A stretch of 64,000 bases of DNA from Akkermansia muciniphila. GTDB lineage: Bacteria > Verrucomicrobiota > Verrucomicrobiia > Verrucomicrobiales > Akkermansiaceae. Positions 18,635-26,996 of the stretch are shown here, in pieces. The position numbers were made by a program, and so were the translations under genes. The stretch is from contig CAMCIC010000004.1 of the NCBI GenBank assembly GCA_945874895.1, positions 1 through 64,000 on the forward strand, read 5' to 3'. The first letter of the stretch is position 1. Each line of letters begins with the position of its first letter. The notes beneath the pieces are model-generated. The model was not told where the DNA came from, searched no databases, and saw nothing but the letters and a program-made list of their open reading frames with translations.

Positions 18635-20208
18635 CAGGAGTAAGTCGTGAATTTTTTAGGGTCAAACGCTTCGCGAATGGCTTCACCAATAAAAGTGATG
18701 AGCAAAAGCAATGTCACCAGAATCACAAAAACAGAACCGACAATCCATGGGGCCTCGAGGTTGGCAAGCCCATCTGCCAGCAAGGTGCCCCAACTCGGAT
18801 AGCGGTCTGGCAATCCGAACCCGATGAAATCAAGAGCAGTCAATGATGTGGCGACTCCTGTGACATAAAAAGGGATCAGGGTGATCGTTGTGGAAAGGAC
18901 GTTGGGGAGAATGTGGCGAAATATGATACGGGGAGTGCTTGCTCCTAAAACCCGCGCCGCAGCCACATAGTCACGCTGACGCTCTTTGAGAGCAGCTGTT
19001 CGCTTGTAGATGCTGACTCCGATCCATGAGAAAAAACTCATCACGGCGACGATGGCAACAATCGATACATTGTCGCGGCCGATGCGTGAAGCGATGATCA
19101 TGACGATGAAGAGAAAGGGGATGTTGCTCATGATTTCGATCAAGCGCTGTGTCATCAAATCGAACCACCCGCCGAAGTATCCGCTGGTCAATCCTATCCC
19201 TGTCCCGATGGCGAATGTGAGCAGCACATACAGGATCGATGCTTTGCAAACCACTTGCAAGCCGCCGTAAATTTGAGCGAACAGATCCCAACCACGGGAG
19301 TCCGTGCCGAGCAAATGTCCGCGACTCCAAGTCGGTGCACAGGGAGGATACTTGAGGGCATAATAGTCGACAGATGTCATTTGTGAGACTTCTTCTTCTG
19401 CGCCCTCGCTAGTTTCGAGCCTGGCACGATTGCCATCGATCCATTGTTCCTTGCCCACAGGGTCTCCCTTACGGTTGAAGATCGTAGCTAAGCCCTGCAA
19501 CCTTCCCTTGCGGAATGTGGCTTCCCGTTGTTTTAGACCTGGTCGCTCGGGATCGTAGGAGGTAGCCAAGCCCTGATAAGCCGTTGTGCTATTGGGTTCG
19601 TAATAGATTCCCTCGCGCCTTACCAATTCGATTTTCTGTAACTCGTCTGTATCAAAGGTTGCGTCCCAAGGAACCAGAGGCATGACGACAAAATTCCCAT
19701 CGTTTTCACGCAAGAATGATTTTTTCAATTCGCGGTAATCGACGGCTTGATCGGCACTTCCCCCGAAGCGATCAGCGAGATAATTTGTCTTGAAAAATGC
19801 GGGAAAAAACCATTTTCCCTCGTATTTTACTACTAGTGCTTTTTTGCCTACCAATGCTTGATCGGGAAGAGTCAGTAGAACAAGAAATCCAAGCAGCAAA
19901 AAAGAACGATATCCTCGAGATAGGGAACGGAAGCGTTTGAACCGACGTAGCGTCATCGGGTTCCATTCAAAATCTGAGCCGACGCACCAAAGAAATAGCG
20001 CAGATATCACCAGCGAGGCGAGCCACAAGCATCCGATGATCTCAGAGAAACGGTTCTGAAGAGTGGGGAAGCTGATCTTCATCGAGTCGGTCATTTCGAA
20101 ACTGAAAAACCAGCGGAGTGAAGGCAGTTCGAGCGCATACCAATGTCCCAACCCGGTGAGGACAGCGGTGAGTAGCATCACAACAGCAATTTTTCGGGGC
20201 AATGTCAT
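18634..20208 (-). CDS. Peptide ABC transporter permease (YejE/OppC-like)
   Basis: This is the inner-membrane permease of the importer. The C-terminal ~250 residues hold the transport domain: GTDSRGWDLFAQIYGG, GYFGGWFDLMTQRLIEI, the EAA-loop region AARVLGASTPRIIFRHILPN, then DFIGFGLPDRYPSWGTL and a terminal EAIREAFDPKKF typical of YejE. About 170 residues of predominantly extracytoplasmic sequence lie between TM2-3 and the core (residues ~125-290), as in YejE-type permeases. ATG 20208 is preferred over TTG 20223 because it starts 7 bp beyond the upstream stop. It overlaps the solute-binding gene by one base (TGATG). Confidence 0.92.
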   Translation of the reverse strand: MTLPRKIAVVMLLTAVLTGLGHWYALELPSLRWFFSFEMTDSMKISFPTLQNRFSEIIGCLWLASLVISALFLWCVGSDFEWNPMTLRRFKRFRSLSRGYRSFLLLGFLVLLTLPDQALVGKKALVVKYEGKWFFPAFFKTNYLADRFGGSADQAVDYRELKKSFLRENDGNFVVMPLVPWDATFDTDELQKIELVRREGIYYEPNSTTAYQGLATSYDPERPGLKQREATFRKGRLQGLATIFNRKGDPVGKEQWIDGNRARLETSEGAEEEVSQMTSVDYYALKYPPCAPTWSRGHLLGTDSRGWDLFAQIYGGLQVVCKASILYVLLTFAIGTGIGLTSGYFGGWFDLMTQRLIEIMSNIPFLFIVMIIASRIGRDNVSIVAIVAVMSFFSWIGVSIYKRTAALKERQRDYVAAARVLGASTPRIIFRHILPNVLSTTITLIPFYVTGVATSLTALDFIGFGLPDRYPSWGTLLADGLANLEAPWIVGSVFVILVTLLLLITFIGEAIREAFDPKKFTTYS

Positions 20209-20215
20209 GCTCAGA

Positions 20216-21514
20216 TCATTCAAAGGAAATTTTCGGGTCTACCAACGCAACAGCGATGTCGGAAATCATGTTGCCGATCAACATGAGAAATGCGGCAATT
20301 GTCAAAGTGCCCATGATCACATACTCATCCCGCTCGATCAATGCATTGAATTGCAACAATCCAAAACCGTTGATATCAAATATCTTCTCGATGAACATGC
20401 TGCCAGCCACCAGGATGCTAACATTGCCGCCCACTGTCGTGGCCAAGGGAATAAGCGAGTTGCGCAGTGCGTGGCGGAATACAGCACGCTTAAAACTGAC
20501 GCCCTTGGCAATGGCCGTGCGCACATAATCTGCAGCCAGGTGATCCATGAGGCTGTTTTTTACCATCATTGTCATCATGGCGAAAGCACCTACCAGATAG
20601 CATACCAATGGCATGGCGGCATGATAGAAGAGATCATGGATTTTCCCCATCATACCAAGTTCACGGAAATTTTCGCTGACAAATCCTCCCATCGGGAAAA
20701 AGCCATTGGCGCATACGTAGACGACCAACAAGGCTCCCAAGGCATAACCGGGAATGGCGTAACCTGCGAAAACTACGATCGAACTAACATGGTCCAGCCA
20801 ACTGCGGTGTTTGATCGCTTTCACGATTCCCAACGGAAGACAAATCCCGTAGATCAGGAGGATTTCAATTACACCATAGAACAATGAAATGGGCATTCTT
20901 TGTCGCACCATGACGGAAACCGGCTCCTGATATTTCATCGATGATCCTAGCTTGCCTTGGAGCAGTCCGGCGAAGCGCGATTGGTAAATTTCCGCACGAT
21001 ATGGGGTATCCTTTGGCATGGAAATGGAACCTGGGACCCACTTTTTCCAGATGTTCCATTGGTCGACGGGAGACTGAATGCGTACTTTCCATCCCGCCAC
21101 GCTCACGCCGTTCAGACCTTCGATCGATGCCTTGCCATCCGGCGAACGATTCACCTTTACGCTATCGGTCGTCCCCGGGAGCGAGACTTCGGTCTCTAGG
21201 GAATCCTTCTCAAATAGCGCCGCGCTCTTGCTGATGTCGCGTGGCATCAAACCCAGCCATTCGAGGTAGTGGATGATGTTGGGTTTATCCCGATCATAAT
21301 CACCGGCTAATTTGATAAGCATGTCGGGTTTGAGGCTGAAGCCACTTTGTTCACGGGATTTGGTGGCCTTGCCTTCTCCCTGACCCATGAGCTTTTTTAG
21401 GTCCTCTTCCATGGGACCACCGGGGACCAGACGCATGATGACAAATACCAGCAGAGTAATGCCCAGTAGGGTAGGTGGCATTAGCAGTATTCGTCGGATG
21501 AAATACTCTTTCAC
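20216..21514 (-). CDS. Peptide ABC transporter permease (YejB/OppB-like)
   Basis: This is the first gene of the importer operon. The N-terminus FIRRILLMPPTLLGITLLVF and PGGP motif match YejB/OppB. An extracytoplasmic insert of ~130 residues follows TM1. The transport domain contains YVRTAIAKGVSFKRAVFRHA (EAA loop) and a C-terminal GFGLLQFNALIERDEYVIMG. Length is 432 residues against ~365 in E. coli YejB; the extra lies in the insert. The start is a GTG at 21514. The operon order is B-E-A-D-F, with single-base or few-base junctions throughout, so one transcript is likely. Confidence 0.92.
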   Translation of the reverse strand: MKEYFIRRILLMPPTLLGITLLVFVIMRLVPGGPMEEDLKKLMGQGEGKATKSREQSGFSLKPDMLIKLAGDYDRDKPNIIHYLEWLGLMPRDISKSAALFEKDSLETEVSLPGTTDSVKVNRSPDGKASIEGLNGVSVAGWKVRIQSPVDQWNIWKKWVPGSISMPKDTPYRAEIYQSRFAGLLQGKLGSSMKYQEPVSVMVRQRMPISLFYGVIEILLIYGICLPLGIVKAIKHRSWLDHVSSIVVFAGYAIPGYALGALLVVYVCANGFFPMGGFVSENFRELGMMGKIHDLFYHAAMPLVCYLVGAFAMMTMMVKNSLMDHLAADYVRTAIAKGVSFKRAVFRHALRNSLIPLATTVGGNVSILVAGSMFIEKIFDINGFGLLQFNALIERDEYVIMGTLTIAAFLMLIGNMISDIAVALVDPKISFE

Positions 21515-21600
21515 TTCTCGCTCAGGTTGTTGGCGGGTGCCTTACTTGGCAAGCCAATGTTGGAAAAATCGGCGATAAACCGATCGGTAAAAACAATTTT

Positions 21601-21942
21601 TTAGCCTGGTGGCCAAGTCATAGCTCTGCCGCCCAGAATGTGAATGTGGAGGTGTGGCACAGCTTCTCCTCCATCGCGACCGTTGTTGATGACTACCCGA
21701 AAGCCATTTTCCTCCAATCCCTCGGACCGGGCAATGTGGGAGATCTTCGTCATCATGTGCCCCAAGACGCTTTGATCCTCGGTTGCAGCCTCGGCGATGC
21801 GAGGGATCGGCTTGCGCGGGACGAGCAGGAGATGAGTGGGAGCTTGCGGCGCAATATCGCGAAAACAAAGGCAATGTTCATCCTCGTAGACGATATCAGC
21901 GGGAATCTCACCTTGGCAGATTTTTTCAAACAACGTGGGCAT
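21601..21942 (-). CDS. HIT family nucleotide-binding protein
   Basis: This is a histidine-triad hydrolase of the Hint/PKCI branch, which cleaves nucleoside phosphoramidates such as AMP-lysine or AMP-NH2. The 113-residue length is standard. It begins TLFEKICQGEIPADIVYEDE, continues with CLCFRDIAPQAPTHLLLVPR, and carries the triad HLHIHILGG with the catalytic central histidine. The start is ATG 21942, 6 bp after the stop of the tandem siroheme-decarboxylase-like gene, so the two are probably cotranscribed. The 60 bp between it and the importer operon start show nothing notable. Confidence 0.93.
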   Translation of the reverse strand: MPTLFEKICQGEIPADIVYEDEHCLCFRDIAPQAPTHLLLVPRKPIPRIAEAATEDQSVLGHMMTKISHIARSEGLEENGFRVVINNGRDGGEAVPHLHIHILGGRAMTWPPG

Positions 21943-21948
21943 GCCGTT

Positions 21949-23049
21949 TCAATGATTGCGATATTGTTCGTGCCACTCTTGGTAGACTTTAGGAGAAATT
22001 TCCGATGGCTTGATTTCCGATCTACCGCCCCAAAAAACATTGGTGTAACTCACCGGAATCCCAATGGATGCCAAGTGACGGTCGATCGCGGCCTTGTGTT
22101 CGAGAACGCGCTCCTTTTCTGTGCCGTGCACAACTCCCATGATGTTCACGTCGCCGAATTGCGGACCGCCCTCGCGCCAATAGCAGTGAGTCATGCAAAA
22201 ATGACGTCCCACTTCACCACCTGCTTCGATTTCGCGACCCTTCGGCACTGCCCAGTGGAAAAGACCGTTGAACCGCGTGACGCGTTCGCCTGATGCCGAG
22301 GGCTTGACGTGCTCGAGGAAGGTGGAGAAACGACCGATGACCTTTTTCTGGTTGAGTGTTTCGGCGACTTGGCAGAAGCGCTCCAGTGAGACGCCTGCGA
22401 TTTGGGCCCGACCTTCCCATGGATTGGAGCTGATTTCGTCCAAGGTCAATTCCTCCTTTAAGGCGAGAAGGACGTTCCATTCTTCCGCGTCGAGTATCAC
22501 TGTGGCAGTGGTCATCATTTGAGCCGTTTCATCCGTCTTATCACCAGGTTCTAAGGTTTTGCGGCGGACGTGTCCCACTCCGAGGGAGAAGACTCCGTTG
22601 GCTGGCATCAGCAGATATTCGTCCGCCTTCACGATGCGTTTCAATACGGTCGCGTGCTCATCGAGCGACTGCCCGACAGGGACTTTGAGCGTGGTCCACA
22701 AACGGTAGCCTGAGCCGGAAACTTCGGTATCGGTGGAGCGAATCACCACATGACCGGAGAAGGGGTCGTTTTTCGACATGAAGTCGAAGGCGGCATTCAA
22801 ATGTTCTTCGGGAACACGCCAGGCGACCAAAGCGCCATGGGCTAACTTGGTGGAAAGCAGAGTTTGTCTTACACGGCGTATGACTCCAGCTTCGAGCATG
22901 GCCTTGATGCGCTCGATGACGGTATCAAAAGGCACTCCGGATTTCTCCGCAATGACTTGAAAAGGATGAGCTTGAAAGCCTGCCACCAAGTCCTCGGAAA
23001 TGGCGAGGATTTGGGCATTGATGGGATCGGAGTGTTCGGTAGGAATCAT
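21949..23049 (-). CDS. Tandem Lrp/AsnC-fold protein resembling siroheme decarboxylase (AhbA/AhbB, NirDL)
   Basis: The 366-residue protein consists of two similar modules, each a winged helix followed by an AsnC-type ligand domain. Module 1 has HPFQVIAEKSGVPFDTVIER then AGVIRRVRQTLLSTKLAHGA; module 2 has KKVIGRFSTFLEHVKP then HFCMTHCYWREG and VNIMGVVHG. The patterns 'GVIRR', 'RF...H', 'THCYWRE' and 'MGVVHG' are those of siroheme decarboxylases (AhbA/B, NirD/L/G/H) rather than plain Lrp regulators. The usual partners are separate genes; here the two modules are fused. No heme or nir genes lie nearby. A regulatory role cannot be excluded. The HIT gene follows 6 bp downstream. Confidence 0.72.
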   Translation of the reverse strand: MIPTEHSDPINAQILAISEDLVAGFQAHPFQVIAEKSGVPFDTVIERIKAMLEAGVIRRVRQTLLSTKLAHGALVAWRVPEEHLNAAFDFMSKNDPFSGHVVIRSTDTEVSGSGYRLWTTLKVPVGQSLDEHATVLKRIVKADEYLLMPANGVFSLGVGHVRRKTLEPGDKTDETAQMMTTATVILDAEEWNVLLALKEELTLDEISSNPWEGRAQIAGVSLERFCQVAETLNQKKVIGRFSTFLEHVKPSASGERVTRFNGLFHWAVPKGREIEAGGEVGRHFCMTHCYWREGGPQFGDVNIMGVVHGTEKERVLEHKAAIDRHLASIGIPVSYTNVFWGGRSEIKPSEISPKVYQEWHEQYRNH

Positions 23050-23173
23050 GGAGAAAAGATATTCAGCGCGAATGGTTTTGGGTGTTCAAAAAGCATCGCC
23101 CATCCTGTGGCCTAAGACAACGAGGTTTTTGTATGCGATTTTTTGCGGGATGGGATGAGTCGTCCGCAAATGT

Positions 23174-23827
23174 TTACTTGGAGACCTTGGAGATCGACTC
23201 GATGACAACATTTTCGGTGGGCACATCCCCTGCAGGTTGGGTGATTTTTTCCCCAGTTGCAGGATGCGTCATCGTCAACGGTCGCGTCGCGGTATTGGCA
23301 GCTTTGATCTTGTCGACCACTTCCATGCCTTGGACGACCTTTCCGAACACCGCATAGCCATGCCCGTCCGGGTTGGGAGCGTTCAGCATCGCGTTATCTT
23401 TCACGTTGACGAAAAACTGAGCCGTTGCCGAGTTCGGATCGCCGGTGCGCGCCATAGCAATCGTGCCGCGATCGTTTTTCAAACCGTTTTTGGCTTCGTT
23501 GATGATGCCATTGCCCGTTGATTTTTCCACTAGGTTGCCATCTTTGATTTCAAATCCTCCGCCCTGAATCATGAAGGTTCCAATCACACGATGAAAGACG
23601 GTGCCGTCATAGTGTTTTTTGTCGACGTAAGAGAGGAAGTTCGCCACGGTGACGGGTGCTTTTTCTTGGTTCAGTTCGACAACAAAGGATCCAAGGTTGG
23701 TCTTGACCGTGACCTGAGGAGTTGCGGAAGCAGTTGCAGGTGCGGGAGTCGTTGCTAATTTTTCTTCCGCGTTCATAGTGAAGGACGCACAAATAGCTAG
23801 AAGCAGTGTAGAGATCGTTCGTTTCAT
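23174..23827 (-). CDS. Exported cyclophilin-type peptidyl-prolyl isomerase
   Basis: This enzyme catalyses cis-trans isomerisation of X-Pro bonds during folding of exported proteins. A signal peptide (MKRTISTLLLAICASFTMNA) and an Ala/Thr/Pro linker precede the cyclophilin domain. Key motifs are NFLSYVDKKHYDGTVFHRVI (catalytic Arg in FHR), FMIQGGGFE, TIAMARTGDPNSATAQFFVN, GYAVFGKVVQGMEVVDKI. The domain type is the short bacterial one, similar to PpiA. ATG 23827 is preferred; the codon three bases upstream is TTG. It is preceded by the PHP phosphatase gene with a 72-bp gap. Confidence 0.93.
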   Translation of the reverse strand: MKRTISTLLLAICASFTMNAEEKLATTPAPATASATPQVTVKTNLGSFVVELNQEKAPVTVANFLSYVDKKHYDGTVFHRVIGTFMIQGGGFEIKDGNLVEKSTGNGIINEAKNGLKNDRGTIAMARTGDPNSATAQFFVNVKDNAMLNAPNPDGHGYAVFGKVVQGMEVVDKIKAANTATRPLTMTHPATGEKITQPAGDVPTENVVIESISKVSK

Positions 23828-23899
23828 CAATTGGATTCTTAGCGCATACCCGCTGGACTGGCAACTGTCTCTTGGTAAAAACTTAGAGCTCGATGGGCA

Positions 23900-24694
23900 T
23901 CAAGGCAAAGGTTCAGCCCTACGGTGTCCGGATTCCCAGACCCATGTTTCGGTGTAACCCGCTGCTTTCGCTCGTTCGATCGCGCGCGAGAAATCTCTGC
24001 CGATTTCGGATGGGGCATGGGCATCGGAAGAAATGACAAGCGGTATGCCAGCCGCACGCGCTAGTTCGAGGAATTCGTCACACGGATAGGCTTCCGCGCA
24101 AGGTTTGTGCCAACCAGCCGTATTGAGTTCGATCGCGCAACCACTGATGGCAATCGCTTCGATGACCGGTTCATAAAATCGACGAAGATCGCCTCCGGGG
24201 CGATGGCAAAACTTTTTGATCAAATCGGGGTGCCCGAGTATGTCAAACAGTTGAGACTCGGCCATGGCGGCATATTCTTTCCAGTAGAGACTCCATGCTT
24301 GTTCCACATCGGTTTCCGCCCATCGACCCAGCCATTGGGGGTTATCGAAGTCCCAATTACCGAGATAGTGTACGGAACCAATCAGGTAATCTGGTTGCAA
24401 ACTGCGCAGACGTTCGATCCAGGACTGGCAATCGGGCAACCAATCGCACTCGAAGCCCCATCGAACATCGATGCGGCCACGAGCATGCAGGCGAGCCCGC
24501 TCGATCCAAGAGAGGTAATCCGGAATCTTATCAAAAAGCATCCGCCAGTCATCGAAATATCCTTCACTGACTGGCGCGTGATCGGCAATGCCATACGCCG
24601 TCAAGCCTGCTCGCAAGGCCGCATCCACATACTCCTCTGGAGTTCCTGTTGCATGATGGCATAAGGGTGTGTGGGTATGATAGTCGGCAGGCAT
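23900..24694 (-). CDS. hisK: PHP-family phosphatase, probably histidinol-phosphatase
   Basis: PHP-type histidinol-phosphatases remove phosphate from histidinol phosphate using a trinuclear metal centre. The N-terminal metal motif DYHTHTPLCHHATGTPEEYV is intact, followed by YGIADHAPVSEGYFDDWRM (metal His), GFECDWLPDC, DYLIGSVHYLGNWDFDNP and a terminal VISSDAHAPSEIGRDF with the last metal ligands. The 264-residue length and this motif set match HisK (HisJ) rather than a DNA-polymerase PHP domain. A hisA gene is present in the window, but 36 kb away. Other PHP phosphoesterase substrates remain possible. Confidence 0.85.
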   Translation of the reverse strand: MPADYHTHTPLCHHATGTPEEYVDAALRAGLTAYGIADHAPVSEGYFDDWRMLFDKIPDYLSWIERARLHARGRIDVRWGFECDWLPDCQSWIERLRSLQPDYLIGSVHYLGNWDFDNPQWLGRWAETDVEQAWSLYWKEYAAMAESQLFDILGHPDLIKKFCHRPGGDLRRFYEPVIEAIAISGCAIELNTAGWHKPCAEAYPCDEFLELARAAGIPLVISSDAHAPSEIGRDFSRAIERAKAAGYTETWVWESGHRRAEPLP

Positions 24695-24768
24695 GGATTC
24701 TAGTTGTCGTGTGTCCTGAAAATGGTTAGCGTAAGCGCAGATATAACACTAGTCCAAGAAACACGACG

Positions 24769-25830
24769 ATGAAATTTTCTCACCAAACGAATATTTTCAC
24801 GACTTCGCTCACGCAAAAATTGCGCAGTCACCCCAAGCGGATTGTTTTTTCCGAGGGTGAGGACCTGCGCGTTTTACGAGTTGCCGAGCACCTTGTCGAA
24901 CAGGAGGTGGTGCTCCCCATTTTGCTCGGTGATCGTGATCGGATTCGGGCCATGGCGACCGAAAACGATGTTTCATTGAAATTTGTGAATGTTCTCGATC
25001 CAACGAAGTCTCGCGAGTTGCCGAGATTTGCGGAAATGTTTGAACGAAGCAGTCGCGCGCGCGGCGTGGAAATCCCCGACGGCACTGAATTCGTATCTCG
25101 CCCTGCCTATTTTGGCGCGATGATGGTGCAATATGGATTGGTCGACGGTCTGATCGGAGGGAATCAATCGTTACCCGCGAGCTTGTTCCGTGCACTTTTG
25201 CAAACCATCAAACCCTTGCCCGATGTGCCTCGTGTTTTTAGTGCCATGGTCTTGGTGGCCGAGCATCTCGAACACTTTGGTCGGGACGGGGTGCTATTTC
25301 TCGCCGATTGCGGATTGATCCCTGATCCCGATATCAAAGAACTCGCTTCGATGGCGGTGGAGACGGGGAAATTGGCGCGACATTACCTCGGAGGCAAACC
25401 GATGGTGGCGATGCTCAGTCACTCCACCAAAGGATCCTCCATGACACCTGCGGCGCGCAAAGTGGCCGCCGCCACAGCGTTGGCTCAGGCCGCAGTGAAA
25501 GAGCAGTATTTGGAGTTGGAAATCGATGGTGAACTGCAAGCCGACGTAGCCATGGATCCGCGGGCCTCAGAGGTGAAATTGCCCGATCGCAAAGTTCGCC
25601 ATACCGCGGATGTTTTGGTGTTTCCCAATCTCGATGCGGCCCACATCTCACTGAATCTGCTCCAACACTGCGCCGGTGCGCAAAACTACGGTCAGCTTGT
25701 CATGGGCTTAGCGCGCCCTGCCGCTCAGGTGCCTCGCACAGTGACCGAGGAAACACTTTTCGGCACTGCACTCACCGTCGGGTATGAGGCCATCAAATTC
25801 CATCAACTTTATCCAGAAGGCGAGGTCTGA
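24769..25830 (+). CDS. pta: Phosphate acetyltransferase (phosphate acyltransferase family)
   Basis: This enzyme interconverts acetyl-CoA and acetyl phosphate. The 353 residues match the single-domain Pta fold: RIVFSEGEDLRVLRVAEHLV at the N-terminus, ADCGLIPDPDIKELASMAVE, KPMVAMLSHSTKGSSMTPAA, LEIDGELQADVAMDP (a characteristic substrate-site block) and the C-terminal GQLVMGLARPAAQVPR. No acetate kinase gene is adjacent. A phosphate butyryltransferase-type specificity is possible, but the motif set favours Pta. The start is ATG 24769, divergent from the hisK-like gene. It is followed 49 bp later by a ThuA gene that is probably unrelated in function. Confidence 0.93.
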   Translation: MKFSHQTNIFTTSLTQKLRSHPKRIVFSEGEDLRVLRVAEHLVEQEVVLPILLGDRDRIRAMATENDVSLKFVNVLDPTKSRELPRFAEMFERSSRARGVEIPDGTEFVSRPAYFGAMMVQYGLVDGLIGGNQSLPASLFRALLQTIKPLPDVPRVFSAMVLVAEHLEHFGRDGVLFLADCGLIPDPDIKELASMAVETGKLARHYLGGKPMVAMLSHSTKGSSMTPAARKVAAATALAQAAVKEQYLELEIDGELQADVAMDPRASEVKLPDRKVRHTADVLVFPNLDAAHISLNLLQHCAGAQNYGQLVMGLARPAAQVPRTVTEETLFGTALTVGYEAIKFHQLYPEGEV

Positions 25831-25879
25831 GCTTCTGCTGAAACTTCCTCTCCCGCATTTCTTATCATTTTTCGTTCTT

Positions 25880-26803
25880 ATGAAAACCAAATGGCTGCTA
25901 CCACTGGCGCTGCTCGCGTCATCCATACTCCTCCAATCCAATAAGATATCGTCCGAGACGCCTCCCGCTGGTGCTTTGGAAAAAATCTCATCGGCCCTGC
26001 CAGCACACGCTCCTGCCAAGCCCTCGAAGCCACGAAAATTGCTCGTGTTTTCGGCCACCGCAGGATTTCGTCATGCATCGATTGCTACAGGAAAGGTTGC
26101 ACTCACCGAGTTAGGCAAAAAGACCGGCGCGTTTGAGACCGTAATTTCCGATGATCTGGCACACTTTGAACCCGATGCGATTCAACAGTTCGACGCGATT
26201 TGTTTCCTCAGCACGACGCAGGACGTGCTTTCTCCGCACCCCGAAGTGTTGAAAAAAATGTCCGACGAGGAAAAAAAAGCGGCTACTGAGCGCACCGTGC
26301 GACTTCGCAAAAGCTTGATGGACTTTATCGGGTCAGGCAAAGGATTTGTGGGCATTCATGCGGCCACGGACACGCTCTACAATATGCCGGAATACGGACG
26401 CATGATTGGTGGATACTTCAATGGTCACCCATGGAATGCGGCAGCGGAGGTGCAAATCGATGTGGAAAAAGGCATGGAGCAGCACCCCTTGGCAGCCATG
26501 TTCGAGGGGCAGAGCATGAATTTCAAAGAAGAAATTTATCAACACAAGGATCCCTACAACTCGAGCAAACAACAGATTCTGCTGCGCCTGAATGTGGAAA
26601 AGTCAGCCAAGGTCGGCGGCATGAAACGCAGCGATGGTGATTATGGTGTGGCATGGGCACGCAACCACGGCAAAGGTCGGGTGTTCTATTGCTCGCTGGG
26701 TCACAATCACGACATGTATTGGAACCCGAAAATCCTCAACCACTACCTCGCCGGCATCCAATGGGCGATCGGGGATCTTCAGGCGACAGTCGTGCATGAT
26801 TGA
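25880..26803 (+). CDS. Secreted ThuA-domain protein
   Basis: ThuA domains have a class-I glutamine-amidotransferase-like fold and occur in sugar (trehalose or keto-sugar) utilisation proteins. The start at 25880 gives a signal peptide (MKTKWLLPLALLASSILLQS); the longer in-frame ORF overlaps pta and is rejected. A linker PAHAPAKPSKPRK leads into the domain: LLVFSATAGFRHASIATG, FLSTTQDVLS, FVGIHAATDTLYNMPEYGRM, EEIYQHKDPYN, and GVAWARNHGKGRVFYCSLGH with the terminal HDMYW motif. The same linker and fold recur in the fusion protein at 29742. The exact reaction is unknown; recent work ties the family to 3-keto-glycoside metabolism. Confidence 0.88.
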   Translation: MKTKWLLPLALLASSILLQSNKISSETPPAGALEKISSALPAHAPAKPSKPRKLLVFSATAGFRHASIATGKVALTELGKKTGAFETVISDDLAHFEPDAIQQFDAICFLSTTQDVLSPHPEVLKKMSDEEKKAATERTVRLRKSLMDFIGSGKGFVGIHAATDTLYNMPEYGRMIGGYFNGHPWNAAAEVQIDVEKGMEQHPLAAMFEGQSMNFKEEIYQHKDPYNSSKQQILLRLNVEKSAKVGGMKRSDGDYGVAWARNHGKGRVFYCSLGHNHDMYWNPKILNHYLAGIQWAIGDLQATVVHD

Positions 26804-26904
26804 TGTCGCGCACCAAATCCGGAAAAGTGCATTTTTTTCAAATTCGTACTTGTCATCTCACGTAGGTTGATTATTTTTCCGCCCCCGAACGGGACCAACC
26901 ACAT

Positions 26905-26975
26905 AGCCTCGTGGTGTAACGGTAGCACTACAGATTTTGATTCTGTCTGTTTAGGTTCGAATCCTAGCGAGGCTA
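26905..26975 (+). tRNA. tRNA-Gln (anticodon TTG)
   Basis: A complete cloverleaf is visible. The acceptor stem AGCCTCG (26905-26911) pairs with CGAGGCT (26968-26974), with discriminator A at 26975. The D loop contains GGTA. The anticodon stem ACAGA/TCTGT (26930-26934/26942-26946) encloses TTTTGAT with anticodon TTG at 26937-26939. The T loop is TTCGAAT. CCA is not encoded. A run of six T (26977-26982) directly after the gene probably serves as terminator. It lies between the ThuA gene and the convergent DUF429-like gene. Confidence 0.97.
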
Positions 26976-26996
26976 CTTTTTTCAGGGACACATCCT

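Noticed and set aside
20063-20887. Long plus-strand open frame (about 274 codons)
   Set aside because: It lies antisense to the YejB- and YejE-like permease genes, which have clear motifs, and its product is rich in His, Gln and Cys without any family pattern.
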